A DNA stretch of 64,000 bases, taken from assembly GCA_965215145.1 (NCBI GenBank), contig OZ244038.1, forward strand, positions 2,232,001 through 2,296,000, given 5' to 3'. The notes beneath the pieces were generated by a model, which did no database searches, was not told the DNA's origin, and saw nothing but the letters and a program-made list of their open reading frames with translations. Position 1 is the first letter of the stretch. Every line of letters starts with the position of its first letter. The position numbers were made by a program, and so were the translations under genes. This stretch comes from G965215145 sp965215145. Its GTDB lineage: Bacteria > Bacteroidota > Rhodothermia > Rhodothermales > JANQRZ01. Shown here piece after piece: positions 1 through 8,961 of the stretch.

Positions 1-317
1 TGACAGATGCCTCGCCGTGGGAGACTGCCGAGGCTCCAGCGGGCGCAGCCCGTGCAGCGGAAGCTCCGGCGGTGGCCTACCCGAACCCATTCCGGCAGCA
101 GACGGCGCTCTCGTTCACGCTGCCCTCGCCGGAGCGGGTGCGGCTGGCCGTCTACGACGTGCTCGGGCGCGAGGTCGCCGTGCTCTTCGACGGTACAGCC
201 GAGGCCGGCCGGCACGAGGCGACGCTCGACGGGTCGGGCCTGCCGAGCGGGGTCTACCTCTGGCGGCTCGAAGCCGGAGCCGAGGTACAGAAGGGTCGGC
301 TGACGCTGCTGCGATAG
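1..317 (+). CDS. C-terminal end of a T9SS-sorted surface protein (5' partial)
   Basis: The reading frame is open from base 3 with no start, so the gene begins outside the window, and it stops at 315-317. About 104 residues remain. They end in a type A T9SS C-terminal sorting domain: an AYPNPF motif, then AVYDVLGREVAVL, then GVYLWRLEAG. In Bacteroidota this domain directs outer-membrane translocation and surface anchoring. The tail is nearly identical to the ends of the FG-GAP genes at 656-2677 and 14980-16971, and the same hairpin and attC site follow it. It is therefore probably a third cassette-borne copy of that family, but its N-terminal content is not visible. Confidence 0.85.
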   Translation, partial: TDASPWETAEAPAGAARAAEAPAVAYPNPFRQQTALSFTLPSPERVRLAVYDVLGREVAVLFDGTAEAGRHEATLDGSGLPSGVYLWRLEAGAEVQKGRLTLLR

Positions 318-331
318 CCATGCACAATGAA

Positions 332-361
332 GGGGTCCGGCGGCCCGTAGCGCTGGACCCC
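332..361 (+). terminator. terminator-like hairpin after the FG-GAP-family gene
   Basis: GGGGTCC at 332-338 pairs with GGACCCC at 355-361, and the stem can extend by a few pairs. The same hairpin lies at 2689-2724 and 16979-17011, each time between the stop codon and the attC site. No clear T-tract follows, so its terminator role is inferred from position and repeated occurrence. Confidence 0.5.
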
Positions 362-410
362 TCTCGTTCGGCTTCAACAGCCGGAGCGTGATCTGTCCCC
401 ACCCGAACGG

Positions 411-538
411 CTCCATAACCCGCCGCTGCAGGCGGACGCAGGGCTGCACGGTCTTGCCTCGCACGAGCGCCGTCACGATCTTCAACCCGTTCCACCCTCG
501 GCGCTCCCTGCGCCGCTGAGCGGCCATTTGTTATGGAG
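411..538 (+). other. attC recombination site 1 of the integron cassette array
   Basis: The left core CTCCATAAC (411-419) is the exact inverse of the right core GTTATGGAG (530-538). L'' is GCGG (432-435), then an unpaired A at 436, then CGCAGGG (437-443). It pairs with L' CCCTGCG-CCGC (506-516). The lone extrahelical base in L'' and the unpaired spacers next to the cores are hallmarks of integron attC sites. The site is about 128 bp, similar in size to Vibrio repeats. Predicted recombination falls between G530 and T531. Confidence 0.88.
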
Positions 539-655
539 CCTACGCCTTCGATACCGTTGTGCCTATCTGAGGTATCTGAGGGCACAGCGGATCGTCTCCC
601 CCTCCCACACGCTTTTCGATTCACTCACCCAACCGCCCCTCACCAGGGTACCGCC

Positions 656-2677
656 ATGACTCAACGCGCTACGCTCCTCACCTTCCGCTTCCCCCTCCTC
701 ACGCTGCTCCTGCTTGCATCTGTTCCCGCAGCTGCGCAGCCCCTTCTCTTCGAGTTCCTCTCGCCGAACGCGGAAGCAATCGGCCTCTTCGGCTTCTCCG
801 TGGCGAGTGTGCCCGACGCCAATGGCGACGGCGTAGCCGACCTCCTCGTTGGAGCGCGTAACGAAGCTCCCGGCACAAGTCCCAACTTCGCCGGGCGAGC
901 GTATCTATTCTCCGGCGCTACCGGCGTCCTCCTCCATACCCTTATTTCCCCCAATGAGCAATTCGTCGGCTTCTTCGGCTCCTCGGTCGCCGGTGTGCCC
1001 GATGCTGACGGCGACGGCCGGGGGGACCTTCTCGTTGGAGCACCTGACGAAATGGGGGGTCGAGCCTACCTCTTCAGCGGGACCACCGGTGCCCTCCTCT
1101 TCGAACTCGTCTCGCCTAACGAAGAGAGCGGCGGCCCGTTCGGTCACTCTGTTTCGAGCGTGCCTGATGCCGATGGTGATGGGCGCGGCGACCTCCTCGT
1201 CGGGGCCTTCAACGAGGACCCCGGCGTAAGCCCTAGTGGTGCCGGGCGAGCGTACCTCTTCAGCGGGGCTACCGGCGCAATCCTTTCTACGCTCGTTTCC
1301 CCGAACGAAGAGACGAACGGCAACTTCGGTTATTCAGTCGCGGGCGTGCCCGACGCCGACGGCGACGGACGCGGTGATCTCCTCGTCGGCGCTTATCGGG
1401 AGGACCCTGGCCCCACCAATAGCGCTCTCGGGCAGGCCTACCTCTTCAGCGGGGCCACGGGCACCCTCCTCCAGAGCATCGACAGTCCTAACCCCAACTT
1501 CGAGGGCCGGTTCGGCTTCTCGGTCGCTGGCGTGCCCGACACCAATGGCGATGGACGCGGCGACCTCCTCATTGGAGCGTTCGGCGAAGACCCCGGCACA
1601 GTCCCTGATGAGACCGGGCGGGCCTACCTCTTCAGCGGGGCCACGGGCACCCTCCTCCACACTCTTGCCTCACCGAATGAGGAGCAGGACGGCAACTTCG
1701 GTTATTCGGTGGCGAGGGTGCCCGATGCCGACGGCGACGGCCGTGGCGATCTCCTCATCGGAGCGCCCAATGAGGACCCCGGCCTTAGCCCCGCAGCCGC
1801 CGGGCGGGCTTACCTCTTCAGCGGGGCCTCCGGCACGCTTCTTTTCGAGCTTAGCTCACTCAATGAGGAGTTGGGCGGCGAGTTCGGCTTCTCGGTCGCC
1901 GGCGTGCCGGACACGGACGGTGACGGACGCGGTGACCTCCTCGTCGGAGCCAGAGATGAAGGTCTTGGTGGGCGTGTCTACCTCTTCTCCGGTGCCTCCG
2001 GCTCTGGGTTCAACCTCACGGCCACCAACACCTCCTCACTCACCGTCGTTCCCGGCGGCTCTGTCACCTTCGCCTACGCCGTCACGAACAACACCAGCAA
2101 CTCCGCCTCCGGCGACATCTTCTTCGTCGCCCGTCGCAACGGCGTCGTCGTCGCCACCGGCCGCATCCGCTCGGGCGCGCTCCCGGCGGGTCAGACCGCC
2201 ACAGGCACCTTCACACAGGGAGTACCGCAGGGTGCGCCGGCAGGGACTTACACCTACGAACTCCACATCGGGCAATTTCCTTCGGTCATTGCCGACACCG
2301 AGACGTTCACCGTCACCGTAACCGGCTCGGCGCGCACGAGTGGGGTGACAGCGTGGACGGTGACGGATGCCGCGCCGTGGGAGATTTCAGAGGCCCTGGT
2401 GAGTACGTCTCGTGCGGTAGAGACTACGGTCGCAGCCTACCCGAACCCGTTCCGCCAACGGACAGCACTCTCATTCACGCTGCTCACGCCGGATCGGGTA
2501 CGGCTGGCGGTCTACGACGTGCTTGGGCGCGAGGTGGCAGTCCTCGCCGATGGTACTCTCGATGCCGGTTCACATGAGGCGACCTTCGATGCAGCGGGCT
2601 TGCCGAGCGGGGTCTACCTCTGGCGGCTCGAAGCTGGAGCCGAGGTGCAGGCGGGACGGCTGACGCTGCTGCGGTAG
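656..2677 (+). CDS. Cassette-borne FG-GAP beta-propeller surface protein with T9SS sorting domain
   Basis: This encodes 673 residues. The start at 656 is chosen because it opens directly on a signal peptide (hydrophobic LTLLLLASVPAAAQ, cleavage after AAAQ); the frame is open further upstream. Seven near-identical repeats follow, each with FGxSV, then VPDxxGDGxxDLLVGA (the calcium-binding DxxGDGxxD of integrin-alpha FG-GAP blades), then GRAYLFSGATG. This suggests a seven-bladed propeller. A CARDB-like beta domain (around residues 455-560) and a T9SS type A sorting domain (last 80 residues) complete it. It is probably a calcium-binding surface or adhesion protein; the ligand is unknown. It fills one cassette between attC 1 and attC 2 and is paralogous to 14980-16971 and to the broken gene at 32247-34026. 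Confidence 0.9.
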   Translation: MTQRATLLTFRFPLLTLLLLASVPAAAQPLLFEFLSPNAEAIGLFGFSVASVPDANGDGVADLLVGARNEAPGTSPNFAGRAYLFSGATGVLLHTLISPNEQFVGFFGSSVAGVPDADGDGRGDLLVGAPDEMGGRAYLFSGTTGALLFELVSPNEESGGPFGHSVSSVPDADGDGRGDLLVGAFNEDPGVSPSGAGRAYLFSGATGAILSTLVSPNEETNGNFGYSVAGVPDADGDGRGDLLVGAYREDPGPTNSALGQAYLFSGATGTLLQSIDSPNPNFEGRFGFSVAGVPDTNGDGRGDLLIGAFGEDPGTVPDETGRAYLFSGATGTLLHTLASPNEEQDGNFGYSVARVPDADGDGRGDLLIGAPNEDPGLSPAAAGRAYLFSGASGTLLFELSSLNEELGGEFGFSVAGVPDTDGDGRGDLLVGARDEGLGGRVYLFSGASGSGFNLTATNTSSLTVVPGGSVTFAYAVTNNTSNSASGDIFFVARRNGVVVATGRIRSGALPAGQTATGTFTQGVPQGAPAGTYTYELHIGQFPSVIADTETFTVTVTGSARTSGVTAWTVTDAAPWEISEALVSTSRAVETTVAAYPNPFRQRTALSFTLLTPDRVRLAVYDVLGREVAVLADGTLDAGSHEATFDAAGLPSGVYLWRLEAGAEVQAGRLTLLR

Positions 2678-2688
2678 CGATGCACAAC

Positions 2689-2724
2689 GGTGGGGTCCGG
2701 CGGCTCGTGCTTCTGGACCCCACC
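2689..2724 (+). terminator. terminator-like hairpin
   Basis: GGTGGGGTCC (2689-2698) pairs perfectly over 10 bp with GGACCCCACC (2715-2724). It lies just after the FG-GAP stop codon and before attC 2, matching the hairpins at 332 and 16979. It lacks a T-run. Confidence 0.55.
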
Positions 2725-2730
2725 GAACGG

Positions 2731-2857
2731 CTCCATAACCCGCCGCTGCAGGCGGACGCAGGGCTGCACGGTCTTGCCTCGCACGAGCGCCGTCACGATC
2801 TTCAACCCGTTCTACCGTCGGCACTGCCCTGCGCCGCTGAGCGGCCATTTGTTAGCT
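2731..2857 (+). other. attC recombination site 2
   Basis: Left core CTCCATAAC (2731-2739) and right core GTTAGCT (2851-2857). L'' is GCGG-A-CGCAGGG with the unpaired A at 2756, and L' CCCTGCG-CCGC is at 2827-2837. The left core is the reverse complement of the start of its own cassette (530-538), not of the right core beside it. That is the expected pattern for a cassette that circularises. Much of the internal sequence matches attC 1. Confidence 0.88.
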
Positions 2858-2886
2858 GGCCTTCCGTCGCCTCACTTCCGACCCCC

Positions 2887-4245
2887 ATGACCATCCGACT
2901 CGCTGCCCTCGCCGCCGTCCTTGTCGCCGCGCCCGCTGTCTTCCCCGACGCGCTGGCGCAGGGCACCGTCGGCGGCGTCGTTGGGGCATGGTCGGCAGAG
3001 GAGGACTACTTTCATGCAGTCATTCTCATTGAGTGGGACGCAATTGGGTCGCTCGTCGTCTTCTTCTCCGACAAAGGACTCAACCGGGGCGCTTCGCTCT
3101 CGGGTGTAGAGGTCCGAGGCGACAGCCTATTTCTCGCTGCCGCCGAGGTTGACGCCGCCTTCCGCGGTGCGTTCTCGGGAGACGGACCCACGATACGAGG
3201 AACGTGGACGCAGGGGGAGCAGGTCGTCCCGCTCACGCTTACCCCTGTCGGGGGGGCTGCGGGTGGGGCCGCCACCGGCGAGCCTGCTCCGTACTCGTCG
3301 GAGGAGGTCACCTTCGACTCGGACCCCGATGTCGTCCTGGCAGGGACGTTCACGGTCCCCGAGGGCGCGGGGCCTTTCCCCGCCGTCGTGCTCCTCCAAG
3401 GGAGCGGGCTCAGCGACCGGGACGCCAGGATCGGGAGGCACCGGACGTTCTTCGTCCTCGCCGACCGCCTTACGCGGCGCGGAGTCGCTGTCCTCCGATA
3501 CGACAAGCGAGGTGGGGGCCGCTCGACTGGAGACGCCGCGGCGATGGGCTTGCACGACCTAGCCCGAGACGCCGAGGCGGCCGTCCGCTTCGTGCGTAGT
3601 CGGCCGGCGGTGGCCCCGGACCGGGTCGGCCTCATTGGACACAGCGAGGGGTCGCTCGTCGCGCCGTTAGCAGTTGGTCCGGCCGGCGCCGACTTCCTCG
3701 TCCTACTCGCGCCCCCAGCCACTCCGACCGGCCCGGCCCTCGTGGAGCAGAACGCGCGGCTGGCAGCGGCCTCGGGCGCACCGCCCTCCGTCGTGGAATC
3801 CGTACGGTCCATGATGGAGCGCGTCGTTGCCGCCACCGGGTCCGACGTGGACTCGGCCGCCGTCGCCGCCGAGGTCCGGTCGGCGTTTGCCACCTCGGGC
3901 TTGTCCGGCGACGCGCTCGACGCGACAGTCCGCGCGCACACGTCCCCGCTGTTCCGCGACCTCGCCCGCTACGACCCCGAGCCGGCCCTCCGATCCGTTG
4001 AAGTGCCGACGCTCGCCGTCTTCGGCTCGCTCGACCTGTTCGTGCCGAGAGAGAACGAGGACCCGCTACGGGCATCGCTCGGCGACCGCGGGACAATCCA
4101 CGTCGTCGAGGGCATGAATCACTGGCTCCAACCGGCCACGACCGGGCTCCCTGACGAGATCGAACGGATAGAGGAGACGGTGTCCCCAGCGGCCCTCACC
4201 TTGATTACGGAGTGGATCGAGCGTCAGACGCTCAGCGAGAGGTAG
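2887..4245 (+). CDS. Secreted alpha/beta hydrolase (esterase-like), cassette-borne
   Basis: This encodes 452 residues from the ATG at 2887, which opens a signal peptide ending near ALAQ. An N-terminal beta-rich domain (about residues 25-135) precedes an alpha/beta hydrolase fold. The nucleophile elbow is GHSEGS (Ser about 253). The oxyanion region is around LLQGSGLSDRD, and YDKRGGGRSTG is typical of dienelactone-hydrolase-like or EstD-like esterases. The acid is probably the Asp in FGSLDLF and the histidine the one in EGMNHW. It should hydrolyse an ester or acyl substrate in the periplasm or outside the cell; the substrate is unknown. It follows attC 2 and is the last gene before the degraded attC 3. 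Confidence 0.85.
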   Translation: MTIRLAALAAVLVAAPAVFPDALAQGTVGGVVGAWSAEEDYFHAVILIEWDAIGSLVVFFSDKGLNRGASLSGVEVRGDSLFLAAAEVDAAFRGAFSGDGPTIRGTWTQGEQVVPLTLTPVGGAAGGAATGEPAPYSSEEVTFDSDPDVVLAGTFTVPEGAGPFPAVVLLQGSGLSDRDARIGRHRTFFVLADRLTRRGVAVLRYDKRGGGRSTGDAAAMGLHDLARDAEAAVRFVRSRPAVAPDRVGLIGHSEGSLVAPLAVGPAGADFLVLLAPPATPTGPALVEQNARLAAASGAPPSVVESVRSMMERVVAATGSDVDSAAVAAEVRSAFATSGLSGDALDATVRAHTSPLFRDLARYDPEPALRSVEVPTLAVFGSLDLFVPRENEDPLRASLGDRGTIHVVEGMNHWLQPATTGLPDEIERIEETVSPAALTLITEWIERQTLSER

Positions 4246-4286
4246 CACATAGCAAGGTGCCCTGTAAAGATTGCAGGCACCGTGTC

Positions 4287-4364
4287 ACATAACCCGCGGT
4301 TGCACGCCGGCGCGGGGCGCGGGCGTTCTCGGCTCGTCCTGGCGTCGGCTACCGAGCGTCTAAT
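4287..4364 (+). other. degraded attC site 3
   Basis: ACATAAC (4287-4293) is followed by CCGCGGTTGCACGCCGG, which resembles the spacer and L'' of the intact sites. A GTCGGCTACCGAGC stretch then leads to GTCTAAT (4358-4364) where GTTxxxx is expected. The R' core is mutated and the site is short. The left core does not match the start of the hydrolase cassette (GTTAGCT at 2851), so a rearrangement or deletion seems to have joined two cassettes. Confidence 0.5.
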
Positions 4365-4439
4365 CCAGGGGGGGCGCGGCGGCGCATACTGGTCGGATCT
4401 AACCGATACTCTAATTGCGCCCCTGACCGGGCACATATC

Positions 4440-5411
4440 ATGATGGGTCAGACACGGAGGCTGGAGGCCCGGCCCACGGTCCTCGTGCTCGCCGGCCCCA
4501 CGGCGGTCGGGAAGACGGCGCTGTCGCTCGGGCTCGCCCGCGCGCTCGGCGCCGAGATCGTCTCGGCCGACAGCCGGCAGGTCTACCGCGAGTTGGACGT
4601 CGGTACGGCGAAGCCGACGGCGGAGGAGCGCGCCGCCGCGCCGCACCACTTCGTCGACGAGCTCAGCCTCGGCGAGCCGTTTTCTGCGGGGATGTTCGCC
4701 CGCGCGGCCGAGGCCCGCATCCGCGAGATCCTCGCGCGGCGCCGCATCCCCCTCGTCGTCGGCGGCTCGACGCTGTACCTCGAAGCCCTCGCCCACGGCC
4801 TCGCCGAGGTGCCGGAGACGACGCCCGAGACGCGGTCGCGGCTGATGGACCGGCTCGCCGCCGAGGGCGCCGCCGCGTTGTTCCGCGAGCTCGAGACCGT
4901 AGACCCCGAGGCCGCCGCCACCATGGACCCGACCAAGACGCAACGGGTCGTCCGGGCGCTCGAAGTCTTTCGCGACACCGGCCGCCCGCTCTCCCACTAT
5001 CACCGGAGCATCCCCCCGCCCCCCTTCCACGCCCGCGTCGCCGTCCTCCACCGCCCCCGCGCCGCGCTCTACGACCGCATCAACCGGCGCGTGGCCGCCA
5101 TGCTCGACGCGGGGCTCGTGGAGGAGAACCGACGCCTGCTCGACGCCGGCTACCCCCCCGACCTCAACCCGCTGAGGACCATCGGGTACCGGGAGCCGAT
5201 GGCGCACCTGCGCGGGGAGATGGGTTACGAGGAGATGGTGCGGCGGATCAAGCAGAACACGCGGCGCTACGCGAAGCGGCAGCTCACGTGGTTCCGCCGG
5301 CGGGCGGAGTACCGCTGGGTGGACGTGAGCTCGCGCCCCACTTCGGAGGTGGAATCGCTTTTGGTTGATCTGTTTTGCAATAACGGACCGCCTGGAGGCG
5401 AGCAGCCCTAG
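4440..5411 (+). CDS. miaA: tRNA dimethylallyltransferase MiaA
   Basis: This encodes 323 residues, normal for the family. MiaA transfers a dimethylallyl group from DMAPP to N6 of A37 in tRNAs reading UNN codons. The P-loop GPTAVGKT (residues 19-26) and the DSRQVY, DVGTAKP, GGSTLYLEAL and LNPLRTIGYRE blocks are present. Two adjacent ATGs (4440 and 4443) are possible starts. The C-terminus ends in an unusually AT-rich patch around GCAATAAC (5377-5384). It is the first core gene after the degraded attC 3. Confidence 0.96.
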   Translation: MMGQTRRLEARPTVLVLAGPTAVGKTALSLGLARALGAEIVSADSRQVYRELDVGTAKPTAEERAAAPHHFVDELSLGEPFSAGMFARAAEARIREILARRRIPLVVGGSTLYLEALAHGLAEVPETTPETRSRLMDRLAAEGAAALFRELETVDPEAAATMDPTKTQRVVRALEVFRDTGRPLSHYHRSIPPPPFHARVAVLHRPRAALYDRINRRVAAMLDAGLVEENRRLLDAGYPPDLNPLRTIGYREPMAHLRGEMGYEEMVRRIKQNTRRYAKRQLTWFRRRAEYRWVDVSSRPTSEVESLLVDLFCNNGPPGGEQP

Positions 5412-5476
5412 CCCCCCGCCTGCTGCCGCTGGCCCCCGTACCTTTCCGCCTCCCCCTCCCGGCCGCTCCGCCCCCG

Positions 5477-6361
5477 ATGATCCTCCACGTCCACGTCCAG
5501 AAGGCCGCCGGCACGACGATCAACCGCATCCTCATGGGGCGCTACGGCCGCGCGCACTGCCAGGTGCTCCCCGTCAACCCCGTCGCCCACTGGATCCGTG
5601 AGGCGGATTACGGCTTCGCGCGGAAGACGCACCGCCCGCTCCGCAGCGCCGCCAGCCACCGGATCTCCCCCGCCGCCGACGCCGTGCCGGGCGCGCTCTA
5701 CGTGACCGCCCTCCGCGACCCCCTCCGCCGCACGGCCTCCCACCTCCAGTTCCGCGCCGAGCAGCTCGGCGATGACACCGCGTTCGAGGAATGGATCGCG
5801 CGGCCGGAGATGCGGAACCTCATGGTCCGGCGGTTCTCCGGACGCGCCGAAGGCGAGCTTTCGACGGCCGACCTCGACGCGGCGAAGGAGGCGTTGGCCG
5901 CGTGCGCCTTCGTCGGCGTCGTCGAGGGCGGGGGGCTGCCGGGGAGCATTGACGGGTTCGCGCGGCTGTTCGGGCTCGGCGCGGCGCCGCGGGCCAACAC
6001 GTCGAGGGGGAGCGGGCTGGCGAAACGCCTCCTCGCCGACGACGGCGCCCGGCGGACGATCGAGGCGGCCAACGGGTTGGATCAGGACCTCTACGCTTAC
6101 GCCCGCGAGCTCGCCGCCCGGCCGCAACGGCTCGCGGCCGAGCTCCACCGCGTGCCGGCGCCGCCGCTGAGCGGGGGCGTGCGTGGCCACCGGGCGTGGC
6201 GCAAGCTCGTCTACACCCCCGCCATCGGATTAGCGCGGCGCCGGTGGGCCGAGCGGCACGGGGTCACGGAGACGCTCCAGCAGATCGCGCGGGCCGGCGG
6301 CGCCGAGCAGGCCCGGCTGGCGGACCAGCTACGCGCGCTGGACGCCGGCGGCCGGGCTTAG
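5477..6361 (+). CDS. Sulfotransferase-family protein
   Basis: This encodes 294 residues. The N-terminal HVQKAAGTTINRIL is the 5'-phosphosulfate-binding loop of PAPS-dependent sulfotransferases (Sulfotransfer_2-like). A second nucleotide-binding region follows at TALRDPLRRTASH. It may sulfate a glycan or lipid; the acceptor cannot be read from the sequence. It lies 65 bp after miaA, possibly co-transcribed. It converges on the HD phosphohydrolase gene with a 4-bp overlap of stop codons (6358-6361). Confidence 0.8.
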   Translation: MILHVHVQKAAGTTINRILMGRYGRAHCQVLPVNPVAHWIREADYGFARKTHRPLRSAASHRISPAADAVPGALYVTALRDPLRRTASHLQFRAEQLGDDTAFEEWIARPEMRNLMVRRFSGRAEGELSTADLDAAKEALAACAFVGVVEGGGLPGSIDGFARLFGLGAAPRANTSRGSGLAKRLLADDGARRTIEAANGLDQDLYAYARELAARPQRLAAELHRVPAPPLSGGVRGHRAWRKLVYTPAIGLARRRWAERHGVTETLQQIARAGGAEQARLADQLRALDAGGRA

Positions 6362-8913
6362 CCGAGCGAGGCGCGCTCCTCGTTCGACGGCCCGACGGCC
6401 CCGTTCGCGTCGGGGCGTGGGACGGGGGTGTCCTCGGCCGCCTCGGCGGCGGCATCCACGCGCGGCGACCGCTCGTCCGGGGGCGGGCCCTGCGGCCCCC
6501 GCTGCGACGCGGCGGGCTCCGGCTTCTCCGGGAGCGCGGCCGGTGCCTCGGCCGGCGCCGGCTCGTCCTCGCCCGTCACGCGGTCCTGGTCGGGGTACTT
6601 CACGCGGAAGTGGTAGACGCCGCTGAGCAGCGAGAGGAACGTCTCGCGGATGCGGTCGAGGTCGGCGAACGTGAGCCCCGTGGCGTCGAGCTGGCCGTCC
6701 TCGACGCGGGCGCGGACGATGGCGTCGATGAGCCCTTCGAGCTTCTTCGGCGTCGGCTTCTCGAGGCTCCGGCTGGCGGCCTCGACGGAGTCGGCGAGCA
6801 TGACGATCCCCTGCTCGGTCGTCTGCGGCGTGGGGCCGGGGTAGCGGAACTCGTCCTCGTCAACGGGCGGGTCGTCCGGGTCGCGGAGCTCCTCGGCGCG
6901 GCGGTAGAAGAACTCCATCAGCGTCGTCCCGTGGTGGGTCGGGATGAAGTCGAGGACGCCCTCGGGGAGGTTGTGCTCGCGCCCCAGCTCGTCGCCGGCC
7001 TTGACGTGCTCGGCGATGATGAGCGCGCTCATGAACGGGGTGATCTTGTCGTGGGGGTTCTCGCCGGGCTGCTGGTTCTCGATGAAGTACTCCGGCCGGA
7101 TCATCTTGCCGATGTCGTGGTAGAGCGCGCCGATCCGGGTGAGCAGCGCGTTGCAGCCGACGGCGGCGGCGGCGGCCTCGGCGAGGTTAGCGACCTGGAG
7201 CGAGTGGTTGAACGTCCCCGGCGCGCGCAGCGAGAGCTCCTTGAGGAGCGGGCGGTTCGTGTCCGAGAGCTCCAACAGCGTGAGGTCCGTCGTGACGCCG
7301 AACCCCCGCTCGAACACCCACAGGAGCGGGTAGGTAAACAGGAGGAGCACGCTGTTCACGAGGACGAGGATGAGCTCGAGCCGGAACAGCTCGCCGCTGG
7401 TGGCCCGGAGCAGCGAGAACCCCCCGATCATCACGGCGTAGCCGAGGAAGACGACGAGGGCCGTGAGCACGATCTGGCTCCGGTTCCGGACGTCGCGGAT
7501 GGTGAAGACCGCCAGCATCCCCGCGACGACCGTGGCGAAGGTGAACTCGAAGTCGTACCCGAAGAGCGCCCCGCCGAGGCACGCCAGCGCCACGGTCGCG
7601 AACATCCCCACGCGGGAGTCGAAGATGACGGTGAGCAGGATCGAGGCGAGCCCGACGGGGACGGCCAGCGCCGGCGTCGTCGGGAGCCGCGCCGCGACCC
7701 CATAGAGCCCGACCACGGCGGCGAACAGGATCGCGATGAGGAGCACGTTCCGCGCCTCGGCGAAGATGGGCCAGCGCAGGAGGTAGAGGTACAGGAAGAA
7801 GATGAGGAACGCCGCGAGCGCGAGGATGAGCTTGCCGGCGTAGAGCCGGAGCGGGCCGGCGCCCCCCTGCTGCTCGGCGCGGATCCGCGCCAGCGACGCG
7901 AGCTGCCGCTGCACCTCCTCGGTGACCGTGTCGCCCTGGCGCACGATGGCGGCGCCCTGCTGCACGACGCCGACCGTCCGCGAGACGCCGGCGGCGCGCT
8001 CGGCCCGCCGCGCCTCGGTCTCGGCGCGCTGGTACGCCAGCGACGGCTGGAGCACCCGCTCGAAGAGCATCACCCCGAGCGCGACAGTGTCCTCCCGCCC
8101 GACGTACTCCACGCTGAGGTCGTTGCGCGCCACCGTCACGGCCTCGTCGAGCCCGTAGAGCCCCTCGGCGTCGAAGGCCGCCTCGGTCCGCTCGCGGAGG
8201 TCGGCCACGATCACCGTCGGCGTGAGTACGCTGTCCTTCGAGACGTCGAGGACGCCGCGGGGGAGCAGCCGCGCGGCGACGGCCCGGACCTCGGCGAGGA
8301 GGGCGTCGTGGAGGGCCGGCCCGCGGACGGGCTCGCGCGTCGGGGTGACGCCGCCGGCGCGGGCGGCGTAGGAGCCGAGGAGCGCGTCCCACTGGCTCGG
8401 CGAGAGGTCGAGGCCGACGCGCTCGACGGCGGCGGCGTAGCGGGCGGAGTCGGCGGCGGCCCCGGCGGGCTCGCGCGCGCGGCGCTGCTGCCACGCCACG
8501 TACGCCCCCAGCGCCTCGTCGAGCCGCGCCGCGACGGAGTCGACCCGCGCCGCCGTCCGCGCTTCGGCGTCGGGGACGCGGACGAACACGGGCGCCACCC
8601 CGGCCCGCGCCGAGTCCCGCTCGGCGCGGAGCACCTCGGCGTCCTTGTAGACGGGGAAGCTGAACGGGGCGATGACCTCGGCGCGCTGCCAGATCTGCCC
8701 GACCCGCGCCCGCGAGATCGTGTCGATCCGCTCGGTCTGGGGGAACGCGAGCAGCGTCAGCACGAGGAGCCCGGCGAAGACGCCGGCCCGGAGGAGGACG
8801 CCCTCGCGCGGGAGCGAGCGCTGGGTCGCCTTCGGCGGGCGCCGGATCTCGAACGAGCCGAGGCGGCTGCGGTTGGGTTTCCGGGCGAGCCCGAAGCGCT
8901 CGAGGAGGCCCAT
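6358..8913 (-). CDS. PgpH-like seven-TM HD-domain phosphohydrolase
   Basis: This encodes 851 residues. It has an N-terminal TM segment, a large extracytoplasmic region (about residues 60-350), a multi-TM block (about 360-560) and a cytoplasmic HD domain. HD-domain motifs include FNHSLQVANLAEAAA, ALYHDIGKM, HDKITPFMSALIIAEHV and PTHHGTTLMEFF. This is the architecture of PgpH, a cyclic di-AMP phosphodiesterase in Firmicutes and Bacteroidota. The C-terminus adds a charged, Pro/Ala-rich tail of about 85 residues that looks disordered. A c-di-AMP role is inferred from the family. Confidence 0.9.
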   Translation of the reverse strand: MGLLERFGLARKPNRSRLGSFEIRRPPKATQRSLPREGVLLRAGVFAGLLVLTLLAFPQTERIDTISRARVGQIWQRAEVIAPFSFPVYKDAEVLRAERDSARAGVAPVFVRVPDAEARTAARVDSVAARLDEALGAYVAWQQRRAREPAGAAADSARYAAAVERVGLDLSPSQWDALLGSYAARAGGVTPTREPVRGPALHDALLAEVRAVAARLLPRGVLDVSKDSVLTPTVIVADLRERTEAAFDAEGLYGLDEAVTVARNDLSVEYVGREDTVALGVMLFERVLQPSLAYQRAETEARRAERAAGVSRTVGVVQQGAAIVRQGDTVTEEVQRQLASLARIRAEQQGGAGPLRLYAGKLILALAAFLIFFLYLYLLRWPIFAEARNVLLIAILFAAVVGLYGVAARLPTTPALAVPVGLASILLTVIFDSRVGMFATVALACLGGALFGYDFEFTFATVVAGMLAVFTIRDVRNRSQIVLTALVVFLGYAVMIGGFSLLRATSGELFRLELILVLVNSVLLLFTYPLLWVFERGFGVTTDLTLLELSDTNRPLLKELSLRAPGTFNHSLQVANLAEAAAAAVGCNALLTRIGALYHDIGKMIRPEYFIENQQPGENPHDKITPFMSALIIAEHVKAGDELGREHNLPEGVLDFIPTHHGTTLMEFFYRRAEELRDPDDPPVDEDEFRYPGPTPQTTEQGIVMLADSVEAASRSLEKPTPKKLEGLIDAIVRARVEDGQLDATGLTFADLDRIRETFLSLLSGVYHFRVKYPDQDRVTGEDEPAPAEAPAALPEKPEPAASQRGPQGPPPDERSPRVDAAAEAAEDTPVPRPDANGAVGPSNEERASLG

Positions 8914-8961
8914 CGGGGGGCGGGAGGGTGGCGGGAGTCCGACCCCCGAAGATACGCGACG

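Noticed and set aside
411..538. Intergenic repeats as ordinary REP elements or terminators
   Set aside because: The R''/cassette-start complementarity and the unpaired L'' base fit attC sites and not REP repeats; the nearby hairpins are separate features.
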